This document shows positions 39,376 through 46,760 of a stretch of DNA of 64,000 nucleotides, piece after piece; position 1 is the first letter of the stretch; every line of letters begins with the position of its first letter. Below the pieces are notes generated by a model. The model made no database searches. It was given only the letters and a program-made list of their open reading frames with translations, and was not told where the DNA came from. Location: positions 186,001 to 250,000 of the forward strand of contig NZ_JAAFIX010000003.1 in assembly GCF_013297935.1 (NCBI RefSeq), given 5' to 3'. The position numbers were made by a program, and so were the translations under genes. Origin of the DNA: Rhodoferax sp. Its GTDB lineage: Bacteria; Pseudomonadota; Gammaproteobacteria; Burkholderiales; Burkholderiaceae_C.

Positions 39376-39687
39376 TTAAGCCTTGATCGCGCCGATTTGC
39401 AGCTCTGTGAACTGCTGACGGTGACCTTGACGTTTTTGGTAATGCTTACGACGACGCATTTTGAAAATGCGCACTTTGTCGTGCTTGCCGTGGGAAATTA
39501 CTGTGACCGTAACGGTCGCACCGGACACCAAGGGAGTGCCGACTTTCAGTTCAGCGCCGTTTCCGACTGCCAGAACCTGGTCGATCACGATCTCTTGGCC
39601 TACGTCCGCAGCAATCTGTTCTACTTTAATTTTTTCGCCAGCAGCAACGCGATATTGCTTGCCGCCGGTTTTTATGACCGCGTACAT
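39376..39687 (-). CDS. rplU: 50S ribosomal protein L21
   Basis: 103-residue L21. '[25 protein letters not shown]' is the canonical start, so ATG 39687 is used instead of the track's 39777, which runs into the promoter. '[28 protein letters not shown]' is the conserved basic C-terminal part that binds 23S rRNA. First gene of rplU-rpmA-obgE. Confidence 0.98.
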   Translation of the reverse strand: MYAVIKTGGKQYRVAAGEKIKVEQIAADVGQEIVIDQVLAVGNGAELKVGTPLVSGATVTVTVISHGKHDKVRIFKMRRRKHYQKRQGHRQQFTELQIGAIKA

Positions 39688-39739
39688 GTTGACCTCTTCG
39701 ACTAGGAAATTCTGCAAATGAATTTTTACAGAGCCTTGG

Positions 39740-39767
39740 AGTATAACATTCCTCCGCAAATCGTCAA
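39740..39767 (-). promoter_or_regulatory. Sigma-70 promoter of rplU-rpmA-obgE
   Basis: Read on the minus strand: TTGACG, 16 bases, TATACT. This is the best -35/-10 pair noticed in the window. Transcription would begin near 39733, giving a ~45-base leader before the rplU ATG. Confidence 0.8.
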
Positions 39768-39809
39768 AGCCTGCCATAGCGGCGCATCACGAGCCCTTGC
39801 CGCGCTCTC

Positions 39810-39815
39810 TATAAT
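39810..39815 (+). promoter_or_regulatory. Perfect -10 element TATAAT before ispB
   Basis: TATAAT 27 bases before the TTG start of ispB. The -35 position is poor (TCACGA at 17-base spacing), so it may need an activator or an extended contact. It is back to back with the rplU promoter. Confidence 0.5.
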
Positions 39816-39841
39816 CGGGGAAAACAAACCGGTCTAACGCC

Positions 39842-40825
39842 TTGCAAGTCTCTACTCCTGCTTCTTCGACGGGGCTCTCCATCGTCGAACCCGATATGCG
39901 CGAAGTTGACGGGGTTATCGCCCAGAGACTGGACTCCGGCGTACCCTTGGTTGGCACCGTATCCCAATACATCATCTCGGCGGGCGGCAAGCGCCTGCGC
40001 CCTGCCTTGCTGCTTTTGTGCTGCGGCGCACTGGGCTTCAAGGGTGCACAGCGCTTCAACATGGCGGCCGTGGTGGAGTTCATTCACACCGCCACCCTGC
40101 TTCACGACGATGTAGTGGACGAGTCCGAGCTGCGGCGCGGCGCCCCTACGGCCAACGCCCGCTTCGGCAATCCGGCGAGCGTTTTGGTTGGTGACTTTCT
40201 CTATTCGCGGGCTTTCCAGATGATGGTGGACGCCCAGAGCATGCGCATCATGCAAGTGCTGGCCGACGCCACCAACATCATTTCCGAAGGCGAAGTGATG
40301 CAACTCATGAACATGCACAACGCCGCACTCGATGAGGCCGGCTACCTGCAAGTCATTCGCTCCAAAACCGCCAAGCTCTTCGAGGCCAGCGCGCGCGTGG
40401 GCGCCATCCTTTCCGGGGCAACGTCTGCACAAGAAGAAGCCTGCGCCGAGTACGGCCAGGCCATGGGCACCGCGTTCCAGGTCATTGATGACGTGCTCGA
40501 CTATGCGGGTGACGCTACCGTCATGGGGAAAAACCTCGGGGATGATCTTCGTGAGGGCAAAACCACCCTCCCCTTGATCGCAGCCATGCAGCGCGGGTCC
40601 AATGCTGAGCGCACCACGATTCAAACCGCCATTGAAACCGGCGACCTGAGCATGCTCGAAGCAGTAGTCGCCATCGTGAACAAAACCGGAGCTTTAGAAG
40701 TCGCCATGGCATCCGCACGCGGCGAAGCCGAGCGCGCTATCCAGGCCGCCAAACAACTACCTGCGAACGACTATTCAGCCTGCCTTGTCAACCTAGCCAC
40801 GCAACTACTGGAACGCAACCACTGA
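39842..40825 (+). CDS. ispB: Octaprenyl diphosphate synthase
   Basis: 327-residue trans-prenyltransferase building the ubiquinone side chain. The first Asp-rich motif 'LLHDDVVDESELRRG' and second 'QVIDDVLDYAG', together with 'GGKRLRPALLLL' and 'GKNLGDDLREGKTTLPL', are intact. The start appears to be TTG 39842; the next Met is inside 'EPDMREVD' and would trim 18 residues. Product chain length (C40) is inferred from betaproteobacterial homologues. It is functionally tied to the ubiE/ubiJ/ubiB genes earlier in the window. Confidence 0.93.
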   Translation: MQVSTPASSTGLSIVEPDMREVDGVIAQRLDSGVPLVGTVSQYIISAGGKRLRPALLLLCCGALGFKGAQRFNMAAVVEFIHTATLLHDDVVDESELRRGAPTANARFGNPASVLVGDFLYSRAFQMMVDAQSMRIMQVLADATNIISEGEVMQLMNMHNAALDEAGYLQVIRSKTAKLFEASARVGAILSGATSAQEEACAEYGQAMGTAFQVIDDVLDYAGDATVMGKNLGDDLREGKTTLPLIAAMQRGSNAERTTIQTAIETGDLSMLEAVVAIVNKTGALEVAMASARGEAERAIQAAKQLPANDYSACLVNLATQLLERNH

Positions 40826-40852
40826 GCTGTACACGAGCGCACCCACCCAACG

Positions 40853-40884
40853 AAAAAGGGCCTGTCAAACGACAGGCCCTTTTT
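40853..40884. terminator. Bidirectional terminator between ispB and PEP-CTERM gene
   Basis: Perfect 14-bp stem AAAAAGGGCCTGTC / GACAGGCCCTTTTT with an AAAC loop, with A and T runs at both ends, so it works for both convergent genes. Confidence 0.95.
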
Positions 40885-40901
40885 ATTGCGCTGAACGCAA
40901 A

Positions 40902-41489
40902 TCAGGCAGCTTGCTTGCGGCGGCGGGCGATAGCACCCATCACGCCCAGACCAGCCAACAACATGGCGTAGGTCTCTGGTTCTGGAACTGCCGTCACTGT
41001 AGCAGTAGACACCTTCCAGGACTCATCACCAAAGCTCTGACCACCACGATTGTCAGAGCCTGCAGGCGTGTAAGCGAACGCAATGCTGTTGCTACCCGCA
41101 TTCAATTTAACGCCGACATTGCTAAAGGTCACAGTACCACCATTGCCGGTAATAGCAGCGCTGGAGCCATTGCTATTTACTGCAGTACCTGTGCCAAACC
41201 AACCCGAACTGCCACCGCCACCCAGATTGAAGCTACCCCAACCAATAGCAACATTGTTCACCTTTACAGTGAACACATCAGCGTAGCTATTGAAACCGTC
41301 GACAGTATTGAAGCCCTTCAGAACGAAGTCCAGCGTTGCAGCAGGATCGGCCGCAACTGCATTGAAAGACCAGCTGTAGGTCGCCGGAATAGCCAATTGC
41401 GCAGAACCGGGAGCGGTGTAAGTTGCAGCATTTGCACCGAAACCAGCCAAAGCGACTGTCGCCGCCAGCAGTGTTTTCTTAAAGATCAT
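40902..41489 (-). CDS. PEP-CTERM sorting-signal protein (predicted exosortase substrate)
   Basis: 195-residue exported protein. Signal peptide 'MIFKKTLLAATVALAGFGANA', a Gly/Ser/Asn-rich beta-type middle with few charges, and at residues 168-195 the tripartite PEP-CTERM signal: 'VPEPETYAMLLAGLGVMGAI', then the basic 'ARRRKQAA'. Exosortase XrtB, encoded 11 kb away, is the likely processing enzyme. Its ligand and surface role are unknown. A CRP-like site lies about 118 bases before the start, similar to the one before epsA. It is separated from ispB by a strong terminator. Confidence 0.93.
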   Translation of the reverse strand: MIFKKTLLAATVALAGFGANAATYTAPGSAQLAIPATYSWSFNAVAADPAATLDFVLKGFNTVDGFNSYADVFTVKVNNVAIGWGSFNLGGGGSSGWFGTGTAVNSNGSSAAITGNGGTVTFSNVGVKLNAGSNSIAFAYTPAGSDNRGGQSFGDESWKVSTATVTAVPEPETYAMLLAGLGVMGAIARRRKQAA

Positions 41490-41574
41490 GATTTTTCCCT
41501 TGAGTTAAAGCGGCCGAGTCTTCAATAAACCCTGCCGCTGTTCTCATTATCAAATTTAGCCCTTCCGACTGGCG

Positions 41575-41592
41575 ATAGTCCGATCTGACTAT
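41575..41592. promoter_or_regulatory. Inverted repeat ATAGTC-N6-GACTAT upstream of PEP-CTERM gene
   Basis: Two perfect 6-base arms with a six-base spacer between the CRP-like site (41607) and the PEP-CTERM gene. It may be a second operator; alone, a 6+6 dyad is weak evidence. Confidence 0.3.
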
Positions 41593-41606
41593 GAGGCGAT
41601 CGAAAA

Positions 41607-41622
41607 CGTGAAAAAAGTCACA
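41607..41622. promoter_or_regulatory. CRP-family binding site before PEP-CTERM gene
   Basis: CGTGA-AAAAAG-TCACA; on the minus strand AAGTGTGACTTTTTTCAC. Nine of ten positions fit TGTGA-N6-TCACA, and the flank AAGTGTGA is shared with the palindrome at 44391-44410. Its centre is about 75 bases upstream of a start point inferred from a GATAAT -10-like element. Confidence 0.6.
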
Positions 41623-41644
41623 CTTTCTTTGGCCTGCTAAATCA

Positions 41645-43093
41645 TTAACGGCCGTACACATCCTCAAAACGCACGATGTCGTCCTCGCCGAGATAGCTAC
41701 CCGACTGCACCTCAATCATCTCCAGCGCCAGCTTGCCGGGGTTTTCCAAGCGGTGGGTAGTGCCCAGCGGGATATAGGTTGACTCGTTCTCAGACAGCAA
41801 TAGCGTTTTCTCACCCACCGTTACCTTGGCAGTGCCGCTCACCACAATCCAATGCTCCGCACGATGGTGGTGCATTTGCAGCGACAACGCGGCCCCTGGC
41901 TTGACCACGATGCGCTTCACCTGGAAGCGGTCGCCATGGTCAATGCTGTCGTACCAGCCCCATGGGCGGAACACCTTGCGGTGCGCCTGACCTTCACTGC
42001 GGCCTGCCTGCTTGAGGCGGTCCACAATTTTCTTCACGTCTTGGGTTTTGTTTTTATGGGCAACCAGAATCGCATCGGCCGTCTCCACCACAATCAAATC
42101 ATCCACGCCCACACACGCAATGAGGCGGCCTTCCGAGAGGGCCAAGGTATTGCGACTGTCCTGCATCAACACATCGCCCTGCGCCACATTGCCGTCAGAG
42201 TCCTTGGGCAGCACGTTCCACAAAGCCTCCCAAGCACCCACATCCGACCAACCTGCAGACAGGGGAATTACCACACCTGTGGGCAACCCCGCCACCGCAG
42301 CCCCACCTTGGCCCGCCAGGCGCTCCATCACGGCATAGTCGATCGAGTCGCTGGGGCAGGCACTGAAAGCCTCCTTGCCCACCCGCACAAACTCAGCATC
42401 AGTGCTGCCCTGGCTCCAGGCCGTGTCACAGGCCTTGGCAATGTCAGGACGGCAGCGCTCCATGGCCGCCAGCCACACCGAAGCCTTCATCATGAACAAG
42501 CCGCTGTTCCATGAGTAAGTGCCTTCTGCCAGGTACGCCTGTGCGGTCTGCAAATCAGGCTTCTCCACAAAACGGGCAATCTGCTTGGCACCCTCGGCGT
42601 CAAACGCATCGCCGGACTGGATGTAGCCATAGCCTGTTTCGGGCGCATCCGGCGTAATGCCAAAAGTCACCACCGCACCCTCGTGCGCCAGGCGGGCACC
42701 CTTCACCACCGCAGCGCGGAACGCGGCGCCGTCCATGATCACATGGTCGGCCGGCATCACCAGCAGCACAGGATCTGCTCCGTTTTTAATAGCGGCTCGC
42801 GCAGCAATCGTCAGGGCTGGAGCCGTATTTCTCCCCAAAGGCTCTAACACAACCGTGCCCGGCTTGCCCATCAAGCGCATCTGCTCCGCAATCACAAAGC
42901 GGTACTCTTCGTTGCACACCACCATGGGCGGCGCTAACTCCACACCCGCAATACCTTCCACACGGCGCACGGTGGCCTGCAGCAAAGAGTCTTCGCCAAT
43001 CAAAGGCAGCAACTGCTTGGGGTACTTTTCCCGCGACAAAGGCCACAAACGGGTGCCGGAGCCACCGGACAAAACAACAGGTTGAATCAACAT
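41645..43093 (-). CDS. manC: Mannose-1-phosphate guanylyltransferase / mannose-6-phosphate isomerase
   Basis: 482-residue bifunctional enzyme supplying GDP-mannose. The N-terminal nucleotidyltransferase has 'VVLSGGSGTRLWPLSREKYPKQLLPL' and 'FVEKPDLQTAQAYLAEGTYSWNSGLFMMKA'. The C-terminal cupin carries the type II isomerase region 'RPWGWYDSIDHGDRFQVKRIVVKPGAALSLQMHHHRAEHWIVVSGTA'. GDP-mannose feeds gmd-fcl and is the substrate of gmm. It follows the second nucleotidyltransferase by 24 bases; the order implies an operon transcribed away from epsA. Confidence 0.95.
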   Translation of the reverse strand: MLIQPVVLSGGSGTRLWPLSREKYPKQLLPLIGEDSLLQATVRRVEGIAGVELAPPMVVCNEEYRFVIAEQMRLMGKPGTVVLEPLGRNTAPALTIAARAAIKNGADPVLLVMPADHVIMDGAAFRAAVVKGARLAHEGAVVTFGITPDAPETGYGYIQSGDAFDAEGAKQIARFVEKPDLQTAQAYLAEGTYSWNSGLFMMKASVWLAAMERCRPDIAKACDTAWSQGSTDAEFVRVGKEAFSACPSDSIDYAVMERLAGQGGAAVAGLPTGVVIPLSAGWSDVGAWEALWNVLPKDSDGNVAQGDVLMQDSRNTLALSEGRLIACVGVDDLIVVETADAILVAHKNKTQDVKKIVDRLKQAGRSEGQAHRKVFRPWGWYDSIDHGDRFQVKRIVVKPGAALSLQMHHHRAEHWIVVSGTAKVTVGEKTLLLSENESTYIPLGTTHRLENPGKLALEMIEVQSGSYLGEDDIVRFEDVYGR

Positions 43094-43117
43094 AATTGAA
43101 CTTTCTAAATTAAAAAA

Positions 43118-44221
43118 TCAGGCCCGGGCATCGCCCCAGCGCATGCGGGAGGTGTCATCCCCTGCGTACAGCGTTTCGCCATGCCGATTCACGCAATAGT
43201 GACGCGACACAATCATTTCGTGAAAATGCATATCCGGCGCAATGCGGGTGTACTCAAACAAAATGCCGCGGGTAATGCGTGCGCCCGAGCGGATCACGCT
43301 CCCATGCCCGATCCAAGCCGGACCAATGATGGTGGCGCCCTCTTCAATCTTTACACTCGAGCCGATGTACACCGGCCCCTCAATCCGCACCTTGTCCCAG
43401 GGAATATTAGTGTTGAGCCCCACCCACACACCGGGTTTGACCTCTTTACCGGGCATGGGCATGTTTTCGACCTCGCCCTTGAGCACCCGCTGCAACACAG
43501 TCCAGTAGTCGCTCACGCGGCCGATATCAATCCAATTGAAAGGCCGGTTCTGCACAAAAAACGGCGACCCGTCTTCCGCCAGTTGTGGAAACAACTCAGA
43601 ACCAATGTCGTACACACTCCCCTTGGGCACCTTCTCCAAAATTTCGGGCTCAAAAATGTAAATGCCCGTGCTGGCCAGTGTGGACTTGGCATCCTCCGGC
43701 TTGGGCTTTTCTTGAAAAGAGCGAATCCGCCCATCTTCGTCAGCCACCACCATGCCGTAGTTTTGCACCTCTTGGAGGGGCACTTCCAGCGCCACCACAC
43801 TGGCCAAAGCCCCTTTGGCTTTGTGTTCGGCAATCGCCGCAGTAACGTCCAGGTCGATCAAGGCATCGCCACAAAGCACCAAGGTGGTCTCATCGAAAAA
43901 ACCGCTGAAATCCTGAATGCGCCGCATGCCACCGGCCGAACCCATAGGCCGCGGCAAAATGTCGCCGTGCTCCCGCACACCTTCATAAGAATAGGCAATC
44001 TCCACGCCCCAGCGGCTGCCATCTCCAAAGTACTGCTCAATCCGCTGGTGGTGGTACGCCACGTTGACGATGATCTCGCGGATACCGTGCCGCGCTAGAT
44101 GCTCAATCAGGTACTCCATGACCGGCTTGCCCAAAATGGGCACCATCGGCTTGGGCAAGTCTTTGGTCAGTGGTCGAACCCGTGTCCCTTGGCCTGCGGC
44201 CAAGATCATTCCTTTTGCCAT
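43118..44221 (-). CDS. Sugar-phosphate nucleotidyltransferase with left-handed beta-helix tail
   Basis: 367-residue nucleotidyltransferase. 'MAKGMILAAGQGTRVRPLTKDLPKPMVPILGKP' is the GxGxRxxP...KP signature, followed by 'GDALIDLD' and 'FQEKPKPEDAKSTLASTGIYIFEPEIL'; after about residue 260 there are hexapeptide-type repeats ('VYIGSSVKIEEGATIIGPAWIGHGSVI') as in mannose-1-phosphate guanylyltransferase/GlmU-like proteins. ATG 44221 has GGAGG seven bases upstream; the track's 44290 start is rejected. The activated sugar (probably GDP-mannose or dNDP-hexose) cannot be decided from sequence alone. Confidence 0.9.
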   Translation of the reverse strand: MAKGMILAAGQGTRVRPLTKDLPKPMVPILGKPVMEYLIEHLARHGIREIIVNVAYHHQRIEQYFGDGSRWGVEIAYSYEGVREHGDILPRPMGSAGGMRRIQDFSGFFDETTLVLCGDALIDLDVTAAIAEHKAKGALASVVALEVPLQEVQNYGMVVADEDGRIRSFQEKPKPEDAKSTLASTGIYIFEPEILEKVPKGSVYDIGSELFPQLAEDGSPFFVQNRPFNWIDIGRVSDYWTVLQRVLKGEVENMPMPGKEVKPGVWVGLNTNIPWDKVRIEGPVYIGSSVKIEEGATIIGPAWIGHGSVIRSGARITRGILFEYTRIAPDMHFHEMIVSRHYCVNRHGETLYAGDDTSRMRWGDARA

Positions 44222-44390
44222 TTTTCCTCCCTTTCCCCTCAATGCCCGGTCATCGCGAGCAAGTTTCAGACAACAAAAGTGTACGCGCACAGGGCATAGC
44301 TCCTTGAAACTACGGTTTGTACAAAAACACCCTTGGTGGCACCGGACGTGTCGGCAACACGCCGAATTTGCCTGACAAAAAACGCCTTCA

Positions 44391-44410
44391 AGTGTGAATT
44401 AATTCACACT
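44391..44410. promoter_or_regulatory. Perfect 20-bp CRP-type palindrome before epsA
   Basis: AGTGTGAATTAATTCACACT is completely self-complementary and contains TGTGA-N6-TCACA. Centre is about 139 bases from the epsA ATG and 179 from the opposite nucleotidyltransferase ATG. CRP/Clp/Vfr-family proteins bind this consensus. Confidence 0.8.
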
Positions 44411-44426
44411 CCCCACAACGAGTAGT

Positions 44427-44454
44427 CCAAACGGGCTCAGATTCACCCGTTTGG
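44427..44454. promoter_or_regulatory. 9+9 inverted repeat downstream of CRP-type site
   Basis: CCAAACGGG / CCCGTTTGG with a ten-base spacer, between the CRP palindrome and epsA. It could bind a dimeric regulator (EpsA itself is a candidate) or form a hairpin in an early epsA transcript. Confidence 0.45.
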
Positions 44455-44539
44455 GGGATGTGCTTGGCTAAATAGACTGTTTACCATCGCGCACTTGTTC
44501 AAACACTAGCAGTAACCCTCGGTTATTTTGTTACCCGCC

Positions 44540-45343
44540 ATGCCCCTTCTGCCCTCGCTTTCCATCGAGGATCTCCATCACTACCACCGCGTGGTTACCC
44601 ACTCGGTGGAAGTGCGCAGCCATTTCGACATGCTGATCTGGTTGCAAGGGGACATGCAAAAGTACCTGCCGCACGACATTCTCATCGCCGCCTGGGGCGA
44701 CTTCGCCACCGGTCCTGTGCAGCACGACATTATTTCGGCCATGTCCGGCGTGCGCTCCCATGCCGCAGAGGCCGAGTCTGTATCCCCGCTGATGATGAGC
44801 CTCTTCAAGCGCTGGGCCGAATTCGGCAAAAAACCCTTCAGCCTGAATGCAGGGCAAACCGGCTTCTCCCTCGACGAACTTGGCCTGAAAAGTGCTTTAA
44901 GTGGTGCATTGCTCAAAATGCGCAGCGCCACCATCCACGGGATTTCCGACGAACGCGGCAGCCACGACTGTGTGTATGTCGTATTCAGCGCACGGCAGCA
45001 GTACACCGACCGGGAGCGAAACGCCATGGCCATGGTTATGCCTTACATCGACACCGCACTGCGCCAAGTCGAGCACCTGCCCCACCAGGCAGGCACCACA
45101 ACGCCTCCGCCAGCCCTGACAACAACAGAAACAAAGTTACCGGAACCTGATGTCCTCACCGAGCGTGAGTCCGAAATCCTGAAGTGGGTCGCCCTGGGCA
45201 AAACCAACCCCGAAATCGGCAGCATCCTCGACATTAGCGCCTTCACCGTCAAAAACCACATGCAGCGCGTCTTTAAAAAGTTGGATGTCTCCAACCGCGC
45301 CCAAGCCGTCGGCAAGTTCAGGGCGTGGGTGAACCATGTCTAA
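44540..45343 (+). CDS. epsA: EpsA-type LuxR-family transcriptional regulator
   Basis: 267-residue regulator of the exosortase-B/eps locus. The N-terminal part (about 1-170, 'LSIEDLHHYHRVVTHSVEVRSHFDMLIWLQGDMQKYLPHDIL') matches the EpsA family, and a C-terminal LuxR helix-turn-helix follows ('LTERESEILKWVALGKTNPEIGSILDISAFTVKNHMQRVFKKLDV'). No phosphoacceptor receiver domain is seen. ATG 44540 is taken; TTG 44528 would add four residues. Its stop overlaps the epsB start by eight bases. It probably activates eps transcription from its own upstream region. Confidence 0.88.
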   Translation: MPLLPSLSIEDLHHYHRVVTHSVEVRSHFDMLIWLQGDMQKYLPHDILIAAWGDFATGPVQHDIISAMSGVRSHAAEAESVSPLMMSLFKRWAEFGKKPFSLNAGQTGFSLDELGLKSALSGALLKMRSATIHGISDERGSHDCVYVVFSARQQYTDRERNAMAMVMPYIDTALRQVEHLPHQAGTTTPPPALTTTETKLPEPDVLTERESEILKWVALGKTNPEIGSILDISAFTVKNHMQRVFKKLDVSNRAQAVGKFRAWVNHV

Positions 45344-46757
45344 AGCCCACGTCACCTTTTCCGCTGCCGAATTCAACCGCGGCAACGAACATGTCACGCT
45401 CGGGCGCGACAACCTGCTGGGCATTTTGGAAACCTGCCTGTGCCCCGCCGCGCTGGTGGGCTCGCTGTGGGTGCTGGCCTATTGGTTCGAAGGCGATATT
45501 CCTCCCGCCTATCTGCTGCTGGCTGTGCTGACCTTTGCTCTCACCTTCCCCGGTGAGCCCCGGCTTCAAGCCTCCAAAGCCGGCAGCCTGCTCGATATTT
45601 GCCTCAACTGGATCTGGATCTCCGGGCTACTCGGCCTTACCGGCTACGCCACTGGCTATATCAAGCAGTTTGATCTGCAAGCCCTCACCGCTTGGCTATG
45701 GGTGGCCCCTGCCACCGAAGTCGCCCTCACACTGGGCTTGCGCCTAGCGGCTCCCGTCATCATCAGCCTGCAAGGCCCCAAGCAGCGCGCCCTGATCGTC
45801 GGCATGAACGAGCAAGGCCTGGCCCTGGCCGACAAACTCAAAGACTCTCCGTACTCCCGCCTAGAGCTTGCCGGTTTTGTAGACAGCCGCAGCACCGAGC
45901 GCCTGAGCGCCAGCGCCCCCTACCCGCTGCTGGGCAAGCTCGACCAGTTGGCCACGATTGCCAAGCACGACCGCATTCAGGTCATTTACCTGTCGTTGCC
46001 CATGGCGTCGCAGCCCCGCATCCTGCACATCCTGGACGAACTCAAAGACACCACCGCATCTATTTACTTTGTGCCCGACATGTTCGTGACCGACCTCATC
46101 CAAGGTCAACCCAGCGCGGTGTGCGGCATGCCGGTTATCTCGGTGTGCGAAACCCCGTTCCGTGGCGCCAATGGCGTAGTCAAACGCCTGAGTGACATTG
46201 TGTTTTCGCTCGGCATCCTCACGCTCATTGCCCCTGTGCTGCTGGCCATTGCCGCAGCCGTCAAATACACCTCGCCGGGTCCGGTGATCTTCAAGCAACG
46301 GCGCTATGGCCTCGATGGCGAAGAAATTCTGGTCTACAAATTCCGCTCCATGAGCGTCACCGAAGACGGCGGTACCGTAACCCAAGCCACCAAAAACGAC
46401 AGCCGCATCACCCCGCTGGGCGCGTTTTTGCGCAAAACGTCGCTCGACGAGCTCCCCCAGTTCATCAACGTGCTTCAGGGTCGCATGAGCATCGTGGGCC
46501 CACGCCCGCACGCCGTTGCCCACAATGAGCTGTATCGCAAGCTCATTAAGGGCTACATGGTGCGCCACAAGGTCAAACCGGGCATTACCGGCTGGGCGCA
46601 AGTCAACGGCTACCGCGGCGAAACCGACACACTCGAAAAAATGCAAGGCCGTATCGACTACGACCTGGACTACCTGCGCAACTGGACCCTGCGGCTGGAC
46701 ATTCACATCATCCTGCGCACCGTGCGCCTGGTGGCCAAAGACCAACAGGCCTACTGA
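45336..46757 (+). CDS. epsB: Undecaprenyl-phosphate glucose/hexose phosphotransferase
   Basis: 473-residue initiating enzyme of the repeat unit. Four N-terminal membrane helices, a CoA-binding-like middle ('RALIVGMNEQGLALADKL'), a fifth helix, then the bacterial sugar transferase domain ('PGPVIFKQRRYGLDGEEILVYKFRSM', 'LRKTSLDELPQFINVLQGRMSIVGPRPH'). It belongs to the PglB/WcaJ/WbaP polyisoprenyl-phosphate hexose-1-P transferases; glucose is the likely first sugar by analogy with EpsB and WcaJ. The start overlaps the epsA stop. Confidence 0.93.
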   Translation: MSKAHVTFSAAEFNRGNEHVTLGRDNLLGILETCLCPAALVGSLWVLAYWFEGDIPPAYLLLAVLTFALTFPGEPRLQASKAGSLLDICLNWIWISGLLGLTGYATGYIKQFDLQALTAWLWVAPATEVALTLGLRLAAPVIISLQGPKQRALIVGMNEQGLALADKLKDSPYSRLELAGFVDSRSTERLSASAPYPLLGKLDQLATIAKHDRIQVIYLSLPMASQPRILHILDELKDTTASIYFVPDMFVTDLIQGQPSAVCGMPVISVCETPFRGANGVVKRLSDIVFSLGILTLIAPVLLAIAAAVKYTSPGPVIFKQRRYGLDGEEILVYKFRSMSVTEDGGTVTQATKNDSRITPLGAFLRKTSLDELPQFINVLQGRMSIVGPRPHAVAHNELYRKLIKGYMVRHKVKPGITGWAQVNGYRGETDTLEKMQGRIDYDLDYLRNWTLRLDIHIILRTVRLVAKDQQAY

Positions 46758-46760
46758 AAC

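Larger units (their letters stand above)
44222..44539. promoter_or_regulatory. 318-base divergent regulatory region, manC operon / epsA
   Basis: This stretch holds no gene. It contains a perfect CRP-type palindrome (44391-44410), a 9+9 inverted repeat (44427-44454) and, nearer the left gene, a CGTGT-CGGCA-ACACG dyad. Both sugar-nucleotide supply and the eps operon start from here, so it is likely the control point of the locus. No unambiguous -35/-10 pair was found on either side. Confidence 0.7.

Noticed and set aside
44340-44360. Sigma-54 promoter TGGCAC...GTGTC upstream of the eps region
   Set aside because: The -24 half fits but the -12 GC dinucleotide is missing.
44391-44410. CRP palindrome interpreted as a terminator hairpin of a leader transcript
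   Set aside because: AT-rich centre with no loop and no T-run; its match to TGTGA-N6-TCACA is a better explanation.
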